Source of the DNA: Fen-1298 sp963833465
GTDB taxonomy: Bacteria > Bacteroidota > Ignavibacteria > UBA10030
NCBI GenBank assembly: GCA_963833465.1
Contig: CAWHXW010000003.1
Coordinates: forward strand, 682,001-746,000
DNA length: 64,000 nucleotides
Direction of reading: 5' to 3'
Below the pieces are notes generated by a model. It did no database searches, had not been told where the DNA came from, and saw only the letters and a program-made list of their open reading frames with translations. Shown one piece after another: positions 9,571 to 18,375 of the stretch (within the stretch, counting starts at the first letter, position 1; the number at the start of each line of letters is the position of its first letter). Position numbers and translations under genes: made by a program.

Positions 9571-12162
9571 ATGAAAAAAGAATTAATAGTTATTTTGTCA
9601 CTTTTGTTCTCAATAAACACTTTTGGGCAAACGATACCCTTTCAAAATCCTAATTTAAGTTCGGAAGTGAGAGCTAAAGATTTGATTCCCCGGCTAACGA
9701 TAGAAGAAAAAGCATCTCTTATGCTTGATGAATCTGCTGCTATCCCACGTCTGGGTATAAAAAAATTTAACTGGTGGAGTGAGGCCTTGCATGGCATTGC
9801 CAATAACGGTAATGTTACTGTTTTTCCTGAGCCGATAGGCATGGCTGCTTCTTTTAACGACAATCTTGTATATCGCATTTTCGATGCTGTTTCAGATGAG
9901 GTACGTGCAAAGTACAACGAAGCAAAAAAAAATGGTTTAGAAAATCGACGCTTTTTAAGTCTCTCCGTTTGGACCCCCAACATCAATATTTTTCGGGATC
10001 CGCGTTGGGGACGCGGTCAGGAAACTTATGGTGAAGATCCTTATTTAACGTCACGGATGGGAATATCAGTCGTAAAAGGATTGCAGGGACCTTTAGATTC
10101 AAAGTATAAAAAGCTTTTAGCATGTGCCAAGCATTTTGCCGTTCACTCCGGCCCTGAATGGAGCCGCCATACCATCAACCTCAACAATATCGATCAACGC
10201 GATTTATGGGAAACTTATCTTCCTGCATTCAAATCCTTGGTTCAAGAAGCAGATGTTCGAGAGGTCATGTGCGCCTATCAACGCTTAGACGATGAGCCAT
10301 GTTGCGGCAATGGCCGATTGCTTCAGAATATTTTGCGCGATGATTGGGGTTTCAAATACTTGGTTGTTTCCGATTGCGGCGCAATATCCGATTTTTTTCA
10401 AAGCCATAAAGTCTCTTCTGATGCAACCCATGCTGCAGCCAAAGGAGTTTTAGCCGGAACCGATGTTGAGTGCGGATTCGGTTATGCTTTTAAAAAATTG
10501 CCTGAGGCTGTAGAAAGAGGTTTAATTACCGAAGAAGAGATAAACATGCATTTAATGCGTGTGTTGACCGGTCGTTTCGATCTGGGAGAAATGGATGACG
10601 ATGCATTAGTCCCTTGGTCAAGAATTCCCATCTCAGTGGTTAATTCCGAGGAACATAAAAAATTAGCGTTGGAAATGGCCCGGGAATCAATGACACTCTT
10701 ACAAAACAAAAACAATATTTTGCCTTTATCCAAGTCAGTAAAAAAAATAGCAATAATTGGACCTAACGCTAATGACAAACCTCTAATGTGGGGTAATTAT
10801 AACGGAACACCATTTAATACTATTACTATTCTGGATGGTATAAAAGCCAAACTCCCTGCCAATAAAATAATATTTGACAAGGGGTGTGACTTAGCGGAGA
10901 ACATGGTTACTGAAACTGCACTCAGTGAATGTTCCATCGACGGTAAAATAGGTATAAAAGCCATATATTGGAACAACCGTGAGCTTAAAGGAGACGTTGC
11001 AGTCACTGAACAAATCGTTAATCCTATCCAGCTAACCACTTTCGGACAGCACGAATTCGCCCTTGGTGTTCACCTGGAGAATTTCTCCGCCAAATACGAG
11101 ACTGTTTACAAACCTTCCCAATCGGGCGAAATCATTTTTAAAATAGAAGCCTGTGGTGGATTTCAGCTTATAGTAAACGGAGATACACTCTCTAGAATTT
11201 TTATGTGGAGGCCGCTTCCTAAGCGTGTTCCATATAAAGTTGAAAAGGGGAAAGAATATAAAATTGAAGCGCGTTTCAGACAGATCGAAAACTGGACAGC
11301 CAGCCTGAGCTTGAATTTTGGCAAGGAAGTGCCGGTGAAGTACGACACGTTAATCGAAAAATTGAAAGGTATTGATGTGATTGTTTTCGCAGGTGGTATT
11401 TCTGCCCAATTGGAAGGCGAACAGATGCCTATCCAGTTGCCCGGTTTCAAGGAAGGCGATCGAACAGACATTGAATTACCGCTCGTGCAGCGTAATTGTT
11501 TAAAAGCATTAAAGCAAGCAGGTAAGAAGATCATCTTTGTGAATTGTTCTGGTTCGGCTATTGGTTTAGTACCCGAAACAGAAAGCTGCGACGCGATTCT
11601 TCAGGCATGGTATGGTGGTGAATCCGGCGGTCAAGCTGTTGCCGATGTACTCTTTGGCGATTATAACCCATCAGGTAAACTGCCAATCACTTTCTACAAG
11701 GACATTCAACAATTGCCAGACTTTGAAGATTATACGATGAAAGGCCGCACGTACCGTTACATGACCGATGCCCTCTACCCGTTTGGTTTTGGGTTAAGTT
11801 ACACAACTTTCTCTATTGGCGATGCAAAGTTGAGCAACACAATAATGAAGGCGAACGAGTCTGTCGAGCTTACCATCCCCGTAGCAAATACCGGCAAACG
11901 TGACGGAACAGAAATAATTCAAGTGTATGTGCGCAAGGTAAACGACACCGATGGTCCATTTAAAACATTAAAGGGTTTTCAACGGGTTGATATTGCTGCC
12001 GGCAAAACAGATCAGGTAACTATTAATCTGACTCAAAGCGCATTTGAATTCTTTGACAGGTCAAGTGGCCGAATGGCTGTCTCTCCTGGAGAGTATGAGT
12101 TATTGTATGAAACCAGCTCCGACAACAAAGATTTAAAGTCAATCAAAGTTACAAGAGAATAG
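9571..12162 (+). CDS. GH3 beta-glucosidase/beta-xylosidase with PA14-like insert
   Basis: An 863-residue secreted family 3 glycoside hydrolase. Signal peptide 1-20 (ends TFGQ). The N-terminal barrel holds WTPNINIFRDPRWGRGQETYGEDP (134-157), KHFAVHSGPEWSRH with substrate-binding KH, and nucleophile D268 in VVSDCGAI. The alpha/beta sandwich begins near 370 (ESMTLLQNKNNILPLS). Residues about 450-580 look like a PA14-type insert, and a fibronectin-III-like domain closes the protein (LYPFGFGLSYTTF then about 760-860). Length and the PEWSRH and YGGESGGQAVADVLFG blocks point to the xylosidase/glucosidase branch. It would release monosaccharides from oligosaccharides in the periplasm or outside. Directly follows the GH29/GH97 fossil. 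Confidence 0.93.
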   Translation: MKKELIVILSLLFSINTFGQTIPFQNPNLSSEVRAKDLIPRLTIEEKASLMLDESAAIPRLGIKKFNWWSEALHGIANNGNVTVFPEPIGMAASFNDNLVYRIFDAVSDEVRAKYNEAKKNGLENRRFLSLSVWTPNINIFRDPRWGRGQETYGEDPYLTSRMGISVVKGLQGPLDSKYKKLLACAKHFAVHSGPEWSRHTINLNNIDQRDLWETYLPAFKSLVQEADVREVMCAYQRLDDEPCCGNGRLLQNILRDDWGFKYLVVSDCGAISDFFQSHKVSSDATHAAAKGVLAGTDVECGFGYAFKKLPEAVERGLITEEEINMHLMRVLTGRFDLGEMDDDALVPWSRIPISVVNSEEHKKLALEMARESMTLLQNKNNILPLSKSVKKIAIIGPNANDKPLMWGNYNGTPFNTITILDGIKAKLPANKIIFDKGCDLAENMVTETALSECSIDGKIGIKAIYWNNRELKGDVAVTEQIVNPIQLTTFGQHEFALGVHLENFSAKYETVYKPSQSGEIIFKIEACGGFQLIVNGDTLSRIFMWRPLPKRVPYKVEKGKEYKIEARFRQIENWTASLSLNFGKEVPVKYDTLIEKLKGIDVIVFAGGISAQLEGEQMPIQLPGFKEGDRTDIELPLVQRNCLKALKQAGKKIIFVNCSGSAIGLVPETESCDAILQAWYGGESGGQAVADVLFGDYNPSGKLPITFYKDIQQLPDFEDYTMKGRTYRYMTDALYPFGFGLSYTTFSIGDAKLSNTIMKANESVELTIPVANTGKRDGTEIIQVYVRKVNDTDGPFKTLKGFQRVDIAAGKTDQVTINLTQSAFEFFDRSSGRMAVSPGEYELLYETSSDNKDLKSIKVTRE

Positions 12163-12329
12163 GTGACAGAATAAATTGGACGAAATGTCTCGACATCTAT
12201 CCATGTGGGGACATTGTGTGTAATAAGAAAGTATGCCTGTATTGTAAATAGTATTCTATACGCTTCAAGTAAGCAAGAATATCGGCGGAATCAACAGAAC
12301 TACATTCACACAATATGAAAGGAGTGACT

Positions 12330-12701
12330 ATGTCACGTATCTGTTATTTTGGTATAGTAATCTTTTTAGCAATAAGTATTGGCCAGGCCCAGGATATTAA
12401 TGGAAAGTGGAAAGGTGAAATGCAAAGTCCAAATGGGCCACTGGAATTGACTTTTAATTTCAAGGTAAATGGTGATAGTTTAACTGGGGCGGTTGCAAGT
12501 CCCATGGGAGAAATTCCAATTAGCAATGGAAAGGTTAAAGGCAAAATGTTTTCGTTCGATGTGAATATTAACGAGATGACAATAAATCATCAATGCGCGA
12601 TTATGAGTGATTCCATCTCTATGAAGGTGACAGGAATGCCAGAAGAAGCTCCAGCAATTATCCTGAAAAGAGTGGTTGAGTCAAACAATGAATCTAAGTA
12701 G
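12330..12701 (+). CDS. Small secreted WKG-repeat protein, one repeat
   Basis: A 123-residue secreted protein not matched to a named family. Signal peptide 1-17 (ends GQAQ); mature part is a single unit of about 95 residues with the pattern INGKWKGxxxxPNGxxELTFNFKVNGDSLTGxxxSPMGxIPISNGKVKG, rich in alternating hydrophobics and therefore likely a beta-barrel or sandwich. ATG 12330 follows GGAG by five bases; the upstream ATG at 12315 lies inside the ribosome site. A two-repeat relative is encoded at 17630-18262 in the same island, so the family probably serves in glycan binding or cell-surface function. Function is unknown; lipocalin-like is a guess. Confidence 0.75.
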   Translation: MSRICYFGIVIFLAISIGQAQDINGKWKGEMQSPNGPLELTFNFKVNGDSLTGAVASPMGEIPISNGKVKGKMFSFDVNINEMTINHQCAIMSDSISMKVTGMPEEAPAIILKRVVESNNESK

Positions 12702-12708
12702 TCCGAAT

Positions 12709-12813
12709 ATTCGGACCGACACTGAATTGTCTTTCGTACAACGTCAATTCATAAAAGCGTTGCATCAATCCTTGGAAAGAATTTTAGTCGTCAGTTCTTC
12801 TTCAGTGGAATTG
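12709..12813 (+). pseudogene. GH3 C-terminal scrap
   Basis: Thirty-five codons reading IRTDTELSFVQRQFIKALHQ.. align with the GH3 segment DRTDIELPLVQRNCLKALKQ of the complete gene at 9571-12162 (R-T-D-x-E-L, V-Q-R, K-A-L-x-Q shared). Similarity stops at about 12813. Beyond it, in another frame, an open run (MAASDFVSKNIECADQLL to a stop at about 12945) is not recognised. The piece is a remnant of a second GH3 gene, left at the point where transcription turns from plus to minus strand. Confidence 0.6.
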
Positions 12814-12957
12814 GACGATGGCGGCGTCGGATTTTGTGAGCAAGAACATCGAGTGTGCGGATCAATTATTGCGCAAAGGCGATCGCGCACGGACGATGAC
12901 CTGTGCGTCTCTTTTTACTCAAGCCAAATTAATTGCCAATTATTAGATCAATCTTCT

Positions 12958-14514
12958 TCAAGGTATTTTGAAGTTCCAGCGTGCCTTGTCGCTCTTGGGG
13001 TCGAACTTAACAAGCGTGGGCGTACTGCCACCCACTGCAGTTAGAGCTAATTGTTCCTTGAAATTGGGAACAGCCTTTGGCATAATGCGGTACGTGCCAT
13101 CAGTCAACTGGTCGATGCGCCACAATTGTTCGGGATTGCCGGTAAAGGTGGGAACCGCCACAACCTCGGCGTTTGCGTTGGCTGCCAGTGCGCGATTCGT
13201 TCCGGCGATTGTGATTTTAAAATAAGGCGAACCTGGATAGCCACCGACACTATCCACGGGAGTTATTGTCCATTTCTGGTGAGGCCGGAACAAGAAGTCA
13301 TCAATGCGAATGTCGATGTTGCCAGTCGGCCAATTTTTTGACACTTCAGCAAGATCCTGAGGTGGAATCGAAGTTACAGTGCCAGTAGGTGTACGGTTGC
13401 CAAAACCGTGGGCCATACCAGGAGCGCCTGATCCGCCGGCACTTGGCAAACTGGTTACCAGCGCGCCGGTACCACTTGAGACTGTAGGAGGAGGTCCACC
13501 AAAAAAGCCTCGTCCAAGGCGGGGCATACGTACAAAATCCACAGCCAGCTCGAGTGCATATCCGCTGCGTTCGGATTGGATCTCATACGTGCCTTCTTTA
13601 AAGTTGTCACCGGCAATGGGCCATCCATCTTTCCAAAGTAACGGACGGATGTCCAATACGCTGTAACCGCTGCGATCAAGATCGGCTTCATAATGACAAG
13701 AGAATTTCTCTACTCCATCACCTAAATCGAGATGACCAAAATGGCCTGGTCCAACAAAGCGGCCACTAGCACCCACTAAGAATTTGCCACCGCCTTTGAG
13801 CATCTCTATACCCACGTTGTCAACATAGGGGCCTGTCACTTTCCTGGAACGGCCCACGACAATGTTGTAAGTGGAATTGGCACCATCGCAGCACGTACCA
13901 TGCGTGCCGAGCAGATAGTACCAGCCGTCGCGGTACATCATTGCAGTGGCTTCGCAATCGATAGCGATATTCAGAGCTTGATTGTTAGGCATGCGCACAC
14001 CAGTTTTTGGATCGAGCTCGACAAGCCGAATAAATCCGAAGTAGGTTCCATAGCTTAGCCATAGCCGGCCATCAGTGGGATCGAGGAGGAACGCCGGATC
14101 AATGGCATCGCAATCCTCAATACCGTTAGACGACGCGACGATCGTGTCGTCTTTAAATCCAAAGTCGGGAGATTTGGGATCAAGTGTCTTAGACCACATG
14201 ACTCGGACATTGCTTGCATGTCCACCTGACATTCCGCCGCCTCCCCTGGCATAGGCCATATAGTAACGATCTCCGATGTGAATAACATCAGGAGCAACTC
14301 CACCACCAGGACGCACAGCTCCGCTGTTCCATGTCCAACCATCGTCGGATATCAAACCTCCGCCGCCAGTACCATAAGTATAAAACTTGCCGTCGCAAAG
14401 GGTAACAGTCGAGGGATCGTGGATATAGGGTTTACCGTTCAGCGCCTGAGCCTGACAAGATAGCCAGAGAGAGAGCAAGGTGAAAACGGTTGTGGCTAAA
14501 ATACGGAATTTCAT
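12958..14514 (-). CDS. GH43 arabinanase/xylosidase-like enzyme with ricin-like C-terminus
   Basis: A 518-residue secreted five-bladed beta-propeller hydrolase. Start ATG at 14514 is set by GGAGG six bases upstream and yields a signal peptide (MKFRILATTVFTLLSLWLSC, possibly a lipoprotein Cys20). Catalytic triad candidates are D33 (HDPS), D139 (DCDAIDP) and E188 (IDCEA). The propeller ends near residue 320; a Gly/Pro-rich linker (GRGFFGGPPPTVSSG) leads to a C-terminal RICIN-type beta domain (NRALAANANAE, GNPEQLWRIDQ) likely binding sugar. Substrate is probably arabinan or arabinoxylan. It is the second gene of a minus-strand operon with the gene at 14562-15272, 47 bases apart. Confidence 0.9.
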   Translation of the reverse strand: MKFRILATTVFTLLSLWLSCQAQALNGKPYIHDPSTVTLCDGKFYTYGTGGGGLISDDGWTWNSGAVRPGGGVAPDVIHIGDRYYMAYARGGGGMSGGHASNVRVMWSKTLDPKSPDFGFKDDTIVASSNGIEDCDAIDPAFLLDPTDGRLWLSYGTYFGFIRLVELDPKTGVRMPNNQALNIAIDCEATAMMYRDGWYYLLGTHGTCCDGANSTYNIVVGRSRKVTGPYVDNVGIEMLKGGGKFLVGASGRFVGPGHFGHLDLGDGVEKFSCHYEADLDRSGYSVLDIRPLLWKDGWPIAGDNFKEGTYEIQSERSGYALELAVDFVRMPRLGRGFFGGPPPTVSSGTGALVTSLPSAGGSGAPGMAHGFGNRTPTGTVTSIPPQDLAEVSKNWPTGNIDIRIDDFLFRPHQKWTITPVDSVGGYPGSPYFKITIAGTNRALAANANAEVVAVPTFTGNPEQLWRIDQLTDGTYRIMPKAVPNFKEQLALTAVGGSTPTLVKFDPKSDKARWNFKIP

Positions 14515-14561
14515 AAAACCTCCGAGATCAAAACGATTAAGATAAAAAATTTGATGTTTCA

Positions 14562-15272
14562 TTATTTCCCAGCTTCAAGACCTATTGTAATATCCTTGAT
14601 CGGATCACCATTCTCATCAATGAAGCGAACGCAGAAGTCACTTAAGCCGGGGCCGTTGATAACGGCGCCGCGAATAATGTTCCGGCCTTTGTTCAGCGTA
14701 ACGCGTTTGGAAACACAGTCATCCATCACCATGCGTCGATCGCCAGAGAGGATGACAGCTTCTTTGCCGTTAAACCACCACATAGATGCCGAATTGGAAC
14801 CGACAGCCATGCGAATGTTTTTTATTTCCCTCGGACAGTTGACAACAGTAACGGCCCAGAATAGGACACCGTATGTCTGCTTGTTCAAGCCGTACGCGAA
14901 GCGAAAAAGCTTGACATTGAAATTTGTGGATTCCACTGCATGCCATGCGAGTTCCTTGCCAGCAACTGTCACTTTGTCGCCATCGTGAGGAACTCCAATG
15001 AATTGGCTGGGAAAATACAACGTATCGAAAGCATTCCGGATGTAACTATCGACAAATACGGTATTGGTCCAGTTCGGTTTGTTGATCGGTTCGAGAAGCA
15101 ACCAGCGCTGAAGAAAGCCATCGGCATCTGGTGCCTTAAGGAATGATGCTGCCGGTGAGAAGTAAGGAGCGATGCTGCGAGTTGTATCACCGGATGCGGC
15201 TGTGCAGATTTGAAACGTCAATACAATCAGGACACCGAACACTAGTATCGCGAAATTACGGAACATATTCAT
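14562..15272 (-). CDS. Secreted galactose-binding-like protein next to GH43
   Basis: A 236-residue secreted protein with signal peptide 1-25 (ends CTA). No catalytic motif is recognised. The second half (SASMWWFNGKEAVILSGDRRM, KRVTLNKGRNIIRGAVINGPG) has the pattern of a jelly-roll domain that carries a substrate-like W-W-NG-K loop, as seen in accessory modules of esterases and hydrolases. It precedes the GH43 gene by 47 bases on the same strand, so both are very likely co-expressed and act on the same glycan. ATG 15272 is preceded by AAAGGATC. Exact role unknown. Confidence 0.6.
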   Translation of the reverse strand: MNMFRNFAILVFGVLIVLTFQICTAASGDTTRSIAPYFSPAASFLKAPDADGFLQRWLLLEPINKPNWTNTVFVDSYIRNAFDTLYFPSQFIGVPHDGDKVTVAGKELAWHAVESTNFNVKLFRFAYGLNKQTYGVLFWAVTVVNCPREIKNIRMAVGSNSASMWWFNGKEAVILSGDRRMVMDDCVSKRVTLNKGRNIIRGAVINGPGLSDFCVRFIDENGDPIKDITIGLEAGK

Positions 15273-15477
15273 AGTAGATCCTTTGAAAAAAAATGATTCT
15301 TGCAGGCAGAGCGTAAACTAATATCACATTGTGTGAGTAAAGTGTACGCAATCCGTTTCATATTTTCAAGTAACTTTATACGCTCTGTGTTGGCAGTTGT
15401 TGACATATAGGATGCGGCGAACTCCCATACTCATACTGTGGAGATTCTTTTTTTGGGATTGTGTCCATATGATGGGA

Positions 15478-15513
15478 AAAAACAGGCAGTCAAGAATTTG
15501 TAATTGACTGCCT
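15478..15513 (-). terminator. Rho-independent terminator of the GH8 gene
   Basis: A perfect 10-base stem (AGGCAGTCAA / TTGACTGCCT) with a 10-base loop at 15484-15513, followed on the minus strand by G and a run of six T. It lies 55 bases beyond the GH8 stop and upstream of the next minus-strand gene, so it separates the two transcription units. Confidence 0.8.
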
Positions 15514-15568
15514 ATTCACTGTGGGAGAATTAAAAAGGGAAAGATAAGAACGATTGGTTTGAATTATT

Positions 15569-16873
15569 CTATTTATTGATCACAGGCATGATAATTCTGT
15601 AATTCCCGCTTAAGTGCATGAGACTGAATAGGTACAAGAAACCATCATAGTACGGATCAAAATATCCATCGGAGTAAGGCTCAAGCTTTGCATTCCAGAT
15701 CGCATCGACGAATTTCCAGCTTTGAGCATGTGTTCCCATGAGTGAAGCTGCCGCAGACGTGCCTATGAATCCTAATGAGTGTCGGAGTGCACGTTTTCCG
15801 CCGGCAGGGAAAATGAATTCAGGTAATGTTCCGTCCACATTAAATTGATCTTCAAACGTATCAATTCCCCTGCTGAAAAGAAAGTTTTGAATCCGTGTGC
15901 AGTAGTTCTGCTGCCATTCTTTATCTTTGGCAAACCAGGAGTAATCCATAGCGATGTTCATAGGAACCCTCCATGAGTCAAAATGAAATACGCCGCGGAA
16001 GCGGCCCCAACCCCGTGGGGCTCCACTGAAACCTGTCATGTCTGCATTCAAACCGGTGCTGCTTACACACGCCCGATGAAGAAAGACGCGTGCCGTATCC
16101 GCGCAATCCCTGTAAAACTGTTCTCTGCCGTCTTTTGCGTACTCAGCCCATACTTCGAAAAAGGCTGGTAAGAAATAGGAGGGATCCGTCCATTTATATC
16201 CGTTCTTATCAGGAACAAACGTAATCTTTTTTTCTTCGACATTAAGAACGTTTGTAACTCCCTGGGTGCTGTCTTTACTCCACATAGCATCAAGTATTCT
16301 TCGCGCTTCCGCATAATAATTGATCCCGGATTCGTTTCCCCAACGGTTGGAGGCAAACAACAAATCCGTTATAAAATATAATTCTCCGTCGGAAGCTGAA
16401 CCTTCCGAATTATGTTTCCCGGATTCCGGATTAACACTCCATGCAAAATAGGCATCCCGAGGTCCGCCCTGGTGCTGCATGTTTTTTTTCGTCCACCGCC
16501 ACAAACGATCGAATACTTCTTTTTTATTGAGCTGTACCGCAACCACCATGCCGTAGGATAATCCTTCCGTCCGGGCATCATGGTTTTTCAAATCGGAAAC
16601 GTACGCCATGGAATCACCCACTTCAAAATACACCTTGTTCGGTCCTTCAAAAATATCGTGATACGCTTTGGCTAATTTCGCATCAATGTCTTCTTGCTTA
16701 TACCCGGCTTCCAAAAAAACATTGCGGTACTTGCTTGTTTCCCATGCTCCTTTTTCCCATGGTTTCATTTCCCCACGAGTGTCGACGCTGTCCTTTTCAA
16801 AATCGATGGCAAAAGCACCTGGCGAAAGGAAAATAGTTGCAGAGATGGCTACGACATAAGCACAATTTTTCAT
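15569..16873 (-). CDS. GH8 reducing-end xylose-releasing exo-oligoxylanase
   Basis: A 434-residue secreted family 8 glycoside hydrolase, (alpha/alpha)6 barrel. Signal peptide 1-22 (ends AFA). Catalytic acid E103 in HDARTEGLSYGM; D162 in ASDGELYF binds substrate; D299 in HFDSWRVPMNIAMDY is the expected base. These blocks and the length match Rex enzymes (EC 3.2.1.156), which release xylose from the reducing end of xylo-oligosaccharides, rather than GH8 cellulases. Being secreted is less usual for Rex, which is often intracellular. Own promoter region lies upstream in the divergent gap, and it has a clear terminator. Supports xylan as the main target of the island. Confidence 0.9.
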   Translation of the reverse strand: MKNCAYVVAISATIFLSPGAFAIDFEKDSVDTRGEMKPWEKGAWETSKYRNVFLEAGYKQEDIDAKLAKAYHDIFEGPNKVYFEVGDSMAYVSDLKNHDARTEGLSYGMVVAVQLNKKEVFDRLWRWTKKNMQHQGGPRDAYFAWSVNPESGKHNSEGSASDGELYFITDLLFASNRWGNESGINYYAEARRILDAMWSKDSTQGVTNVLNVEEKKITFVPDKNGYKWTDPSYFLPAFFEVWAEYAKDGREQFYRDCADTARVFLHRACVSSTGLNADMTGFSGAPRGWGRFRGVFHFDSWRVPMNIAMDYSWFAKDKEWQQNYCTRIQNFLFSRGIDTFEDQFNVDGTLPEFIFPAGGKRALRHSLGFIGTSAAASLMGTHAQSWKFVDAIWNAKLEPYSDGYFDPYYDGFLYLFSLMHLSGNYRIIMPVINK

Positions 16874-17136
16874 TTGATCGTTCTCCTGAAAATATACTCT
16901 TTGTTTAAAATCATGGTTTTAAAAATCATTAGTAATATTGTTCTAACATATTGTCTATTGTTAACATATTGTTTTTTTATGAACTTGCCAACGCTATATA
17001 TATAACAGCTTCCATTGTGAAATGTTTCATAGTGTACCAAACCGATATCGGAGTCGCCCAGCATCGCTTGTTTTATTATTGTTTTCTGCCAAACTTGTAG
17101 CGCAGGGATTACCTGTTACCAAAGAGGACAATTCCA

Positions 17137-17392
17137 ATGGAAAAGATAGCATTATTCATTGCTATTTTGGAGCTCTTCAATTCAATACAAACAATCATCG
17201 CCCAATCAGTCGGGTATAAATATAATAGGCCGGACCTGGAGCGATCACAGCCGCCTGATCGAATATGTACTCCTCCGGTACAATGTGCCGCGTAACCAGA
17301 CACAGCATTTGGTTGCCAATACACCAGACAGGTCTTTTAAATTGCTTCTAGCTGATCATGTGTTCTATCTCGACTCAGAAGAATGGGATTGA
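17137..17392 (+). pseudogene. Signal peptide fused out of frame to a GH43 scrap
   Basis: ATG 17137, preceded by AGAGGA, opens a typical signal peptide (MEKIALFIAILELF.. ending IIAQS). At about 17220 the sequence becomes, in a different frame, a fragment matching the GH43 module of 18376-20316 (GRTWSDHSRLIEYV, RYNVPRNQTQ, then DHVFYLDSEEWD), ending at a stop at 17390. The DNA of the two copies is close over about 170 bases. No GH43 active residue is kept. It is an old duplicate trimmed by deletion. The flanks (16874-17136 and 17393-17629) show no further gene; 16874-16980 should hold the GH8 promoter. Confidence 0.75.
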
Positions 17393-17629
17393 ACGGAACG
17401 ATGGATGATATATCTTAGTCAAAATGAGTTCGAAGCATGCTAGATCTCAATCATGATTTCGGACTTCATGGTAATGCGACAATTTATAAAGTGTGTCGTG
17501 GAGTCTAAAGGATGCCAAAGCATTGGACAAACAATTCGGGATGGCTTGAATAGTGAAAATGTTGATATCATATGAAAAGATGTGCCTGTAAATGCACTTT
17601 CAAATAACAAACTTATAAACGGAGAGAAC

Positions 17630-18262
17630 ATGAAAACGTTTGCTGCAGTCGTTTTAATATTGATAGGTAGCTTGGCTGCTGATGCGCAAAAGCTTGACGG
17701 TACATGGAAAGGCACGAGGAGCGGACCCAACGGTGACTTTGAACTAACGTATACTTTTAAAGTGATGGGAGATTCCTTAGGGGGCGATGTTTCATCGCAA
17801 ATGGGAACGTTACCGTTTGAAAACGGAAAGATCCACGGTAACCAATTTTCATACGATATCAATTTCAACGGACAGTCGTTTAGCAGTACCGGAGTTCTTG
17901 ATAGCGATGTTGTTAAAATATCGGGATCAAGGAGGCCGGAGCCGATGGTATTACATAGGGTGAAAGAAGAATCGAAGATCAATGGTGCATGGTTAGCGAA
18001 AGTTCAGGGGCCGCAAGGTGATATGGAATTGACGTTCACTTTTAAAGTCGCGGGCAATACATTAACAGGTTCAGACTCTTCCGCGATGGGATCGATTCCA
18101 CTATCCAATGGAGTTGTGCATGGAAACGAATTTTCCTTTGATATAGAAATGCAGGGAATGAAAATAAATCACGCATGTAAATATCTGGATGACGATTCGA
18201 TTGACATGAAGGCAAACATTTCGGGTCAGGAAATGGACATAAAGTTAAAGAGAGTGAAGTGA
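17630..18262 (+). CDS. Small secreted WKG-repeat protein, two repeats
   Basis: A 210-residue secreted protein with signal peptide 1-19 (ends ADAQ) and two tandem units. Unit 1 (about 22-100) reads LDGTWKGTRSGPNGDFELTY.. and unit 2 (about 115-210) INGAWLAKVQGPQGDMELTF... Both share FKVxGxxLxGxxSSxMGxxPxxNGxxHGNxFSxDI. Unit 2 is closer to the single-repeat protein at 12330-12701, including the MKINH/MTINH block. ATG 17630 is preferred: it starts the signal peptide and GGAGAG lies just upstream. It sits 113 bases before a CE6-like/GH43 fusion. No known family is recognised; a beta-barrel with a glycan-related role is an inference from context. Confidence 0.75.
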   Translation: MKTFAAVVLILIGSLAADAQKLDGTWKGTRSGPNGDFELTYTFKVMGDSLGGDVSSQMGTLPFENGKIHGNQFSYDINFNGQSFSSTGVLDSDVVKISGSRRPEPMVLHRVKEESKINGAWLAKVQGPQGDMELTFTFKVAGNTLTGSDSSAMGSIPLSNGVVHGNEFSFDIEMQGMKINHACKYLDDDSIDMKANISGQEMDIKLKRVK

Positions 18263-18375
18263 TAAATTGGTAACATGAAACGATTGTAGAAACAAGTATT
18301 CCGATACAAGGGGGAAACATATTCTCAGGAAGATAATAAAGAAATATGTGTCCCGAAATAATTAGAGAAGGTATT

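Noticed and set aside
12676..13044. 122-codon plus-strand frame
   Set aside because: Only its first third matches anything (a GH3 scrap); the rest overlaps the 3' end of the GH43 gene and changes frame.
17022..17219. 65-codon frame with a signal-like segment (LLLFSAKLVAQG)
   Set aside because: No ribosome site and it overlaps the better-supported signal peptide at 17137 in another frame.
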